From: Tamarix chinensis
Taxonomy: Eukaryota; Streptophyta; Magnoliopsida; Caryophyllales; Tamaricaceae
NCBI GenBank assembly: GCA_030549775.1
Contig: CM060173.1
Location: 67,646,367-67,710,366, forward strand
Reading direction: 5' to 3'
DNA length: 64,000 bases
The notes beneath the pieces are model-generated. The model saw only the letters and a program-made list of their open reading frames with translations, did not search any database and was not told the DNA's origin. Positions 61,912-64,000 of the stretch are shown piece by piece; within the stretch, counting starts at the first letter, position 1; the number at the start of each line of letters is the position of its first letter. The position numbers were made by a program, and so were the translations under genes.

Positions 61912-62385
61912 TGACCATTTATACTAATGTGGAGAACAATACTCATATTTAACTATGTGCAAAATGTTGCTTGTAACTTCTCCTAGAAGTGCAGCAAAAA
62001 TCTCCAATCATTGTTTCACATAATTTCTCTAGGTAAACTATGTAGCCTCACCATATACATGAAGTAAACTCAACTAATTCAGGCTTTAGATGGACCTCAT
62101 TATAATGGACATATATAACTTTATCAAGCAGTCTATGACTACCTAGATGAAGTCAAAACCATTACAAGTCCTCAGTAATCCATTAGTGAAGTCCATCATA
62201 ATGATGTTCCACTTCTACTAAGGTACCTCTAAGGTATGAATCATATTTGCTAGCATCTTGTACTAAACTTTAACCTTTTTATAGATCAAACATCTAACAA
62301 CAAAGTCTCCCACCTCCCGCTTCATATGGGATATGGGGGCCACCAATAAATTTACTTAAGGTCATCATACAACCTATTCTCTTGG
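61912..62385 (-). pseudogene. Ty3/gypsy integrase remnant
   Basis: The minus-strand translation, across frame changes, shows an H2C2-side YDDLK..IYWWP, then a stretch like the zinc-finger end (VGDFVVRCLIYKKVK), then the catalytic core start KWNIIMMDFTNGLLRT and the DFI..VVIDCLIKLYM block. These match plant Ty3/gypsy integrase (W-E-x-I-T-M-D-F-V-x-G-L-P and W-V-I-V-D-R-L-T-K-x-A-H-F). Several stops interrupt. Similarity fades at the R-type terminus, before the final catalytic Glu region, suggesting that an LTR-like element inserted here. It is non-functional. Confidence 0.8.
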
Positions 62386-62438
62386 GGTGGACAAAATAAC
62401 ATTTAGCATAATATTTTTTCTACTACAATGTGCTTTTC
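62386..62438. other. Spacer between integrase remnant and small inverted-repeat element
   Basis: AT-rich, nothing recognised. Confidence 0.5.
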
Positions 62439-62583
62439 ATAATTCTACTTAGGCACCTTTACACTTGAATTTATTTTCATTTGCTTGTCTAAATGATGAA
62501 AATAAATGCCTTTTTAATTCCATGTCATGCTAGGTACTCAAGTGAAAATAAATTGAAAGGGAAAGGTAACTAAGTGGAATTAT
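62439..62583. mobile_element. Small inverted-repeat element, copy 1 (MITE-like)
   Basis: The left half ATAATTCTACTTAGGCACC and the reverse complement of the right half ATAATTCCACTTAGTTACC are inverted repeats that extend to TTGAATTTATTTTCA. 145 bp, nearly a full palindrome. No clear target duplication. Confidence 0.7.
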
Positions 62584-62746
62584 AAAAAAAAACATAGAAG
62601 TCTAATAAATATTAGGTTAAATAGCAAGTTATCAAAATGGAATTTACCCTCAAGTTTCATATTTTAATAACATTTTATGGATAACTTTCACTTATATATT
62701 CTCGCATTTGGACTAATATTTTTGGATAAGCTATATTTTGTTTTTT

Positions 62747-62900
62747 ATAATTCCACTTATGTACCTTGACATTTGAATTTATATATTTTTTTTAGTACCT
62801 AGATGAAAACCTATATGAAATTAATGATGCAATTTATTTTCACTATTTAGGTGTACAAATAAAATAAATTCAAATGTGGAATGTTTTTTACTAGAATTAT
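62747..62900. mobile_element. Small inverted-repeat element, copy 2 (MITE-like)
   Basis: ATAATTCCACTTATGTACC on the left; the right end as reverse complement reads ATAATTCTAGTAAAAAAC, and both arms share CATTTGAATTTAT. Same family as 62439-62583, 164 bp to its right. Confidence 0.65.
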
Positions 62901-64000
62901 ATCAATATAGGATATCTCAAAAATATAAGATCAAATGTAGGGTAACTAAATATAATTTATCCTATATTTATCATCTTTTACTATTTTATCATTTACTTTA
63001 TATTAATTTTTAATTATTATTCACGAGCATCATTCATTATAATCCTAGTAAAATTATTACTTATTTACTTATATTATTCCAATGATTATTTACATAATAT
63101 TTTAAATATTCATATATATGAGTTTACTTATCGGTAGGTATACACCGATTTAAAATTAAACTGGATTGGATACACCAATATTTGACTGAAACTTGAAGAA
63201 TGACCAAATTTTTTGAAGTAGGGACCAAATATAAAATTAGTATTGGACTAAAACAACTAGTCTTATATGGGATAGGAGCAAAATCTATAAATTATATACC
63301 ATTTTGGGGTAAAATATTAAGAAATTTTAGGATTAGATAAAAGGACTAAAATGATTTAGATGAGATTGTATTGGTCCACATTCATTTAATGATCAATAAC
63401 CAAGATCAGAGACCTTTATAAGTGATTCAATGTCTAATTAGAACCAAGAATAATTTGTTAGTTAAGTTTGAATTTTTAGTTTAGAACGAATGTTGAATAC
63501 CTACTTATATGACTACCTAATTTAGCATTCATAATAAATTAATAGAGTATTTTTCAAGATAAATTTTTTAGTTGATTGAAACTACCTATATATATATATA
63601 TATTGATAAGTAGAATTGTATTGATTTATATGTTTTTTTTACAAAAAATCAAACTTTAAATTTAAAGAAACCTTAAACCTAGTTTTTGCTAAACATAAAT
63701 AAAATGATTTCAATCTCAACATCTATGAAAAAAAAAGAAAAAAAAGGAAAAAAGAGAAAAACAAAAGATGAAATGTGAGATGCCATTGAAAAAGAGATGA
63801 TAAATGGGTAATATTGGTAGGGTTTGGGCCAAGTTAAATTGAATTGGGTTTAGGTTTGGATTTAGGTGTCCTTCGAGTTTGAGTCTAATTCGACATCAAT
63901 AATTTGGGTTGATACTTTATTGGATATGGCTATGTTGGGCTAAGAGAATATCTAATTGGGTTTGAATCTAATACTTTAGGTTTCTTTGGGCTTTGGTTTG
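62901..64000. other. AT-rich DNA, no gene
   Basis: Contains a short (TA)n at about 63588-63603, an A/G-rich patch near 63728-63770 and a degenerate GGGTTTAGG/TTGGGTT stretch from 63820. No ORF supported. Confidence 0.55.

Overview
This is a flowering-plant nuclear segment: one intact ten-exon gene, plant-type phosphoenolpyruvate carboxylase (PEPC) on the minus strand (22050..27251), surrounded by AT-rich DNA built almost wholly from transposable elements. The plant assignment rests on the PEPC (N-terminal SID phospho-motif, C-terminal QNTG, GT-AG introns), a Cassandra-type TRIM carrying a 5S rRNA-like segment, plant-type LINE ORFs and Tip100-like hAT ends. I cannot name the species.

Layout. 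1-3712: copy A of a large LTR-like repeat (family R1). 3713-9913: two copies of a second large LTR-like family (R2), one nested in the other, cutting a Ty3/gypsy gag remnant (9914-10383). 10384-13274: decayed retroelement pieces. 13275-21256: an LTR retrotransposon on the minus strand with two 741-bp LTRs, PBS, PPT and a broken gag but no recognisable pol, with a dead L1-type LINE nested inside (about 14629-19440). 22050-27251: PEPC. 27708-28559: non-autonomous hAT element with a perfect 8-bp target duplication, about 0.46 kb upstream of the PEPC start codon. 28890-29900: hAT transposase pseudogene. About 30760-36842: R1 copy B, which received a 1436-bp chimeric insertion (34418-35853) made of an R1-like LTR end plus a complete Cassandra with identical LTRs. 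36843-48845: mosaic of related LTR ends, purine-rich tracts and degenerate tandem repeats. 48846-56753: R2 copy a, interrupted by a 4639-bp R1 element (51107-55745) with perfect ACACC target duplications. 57566-61639: R2 copy b, which supplies an uninterrupted counterpart of that insertion site. 61912-62385: Ty3/gypsy integrase remnant. 62439-62900: two small inverted-repeat elements.

PEPC is the only functional protein gene I can support. Its key residues (Ala775, Arg885, no Asp at the CAM-associated site) are those of an ordinary C3/housekeeping enzyme. R1, R2 and scattered R3 fragments share TGTAACACCCC-like ends, a TATA box in R1 and two R2 copies, and a conserved AATTACTTAAAGTG module. 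In R1 that module sits among phased short hairpins whose stems vary in sequence but keep complementarity. This structured non-coding array, together with a second structure-conserved stem-loop near the LTR end, is the most interesting unexplained signal. Boundaries of R1, R2 and R3 were read by eye. The names R1, R2 and R3 are mine.
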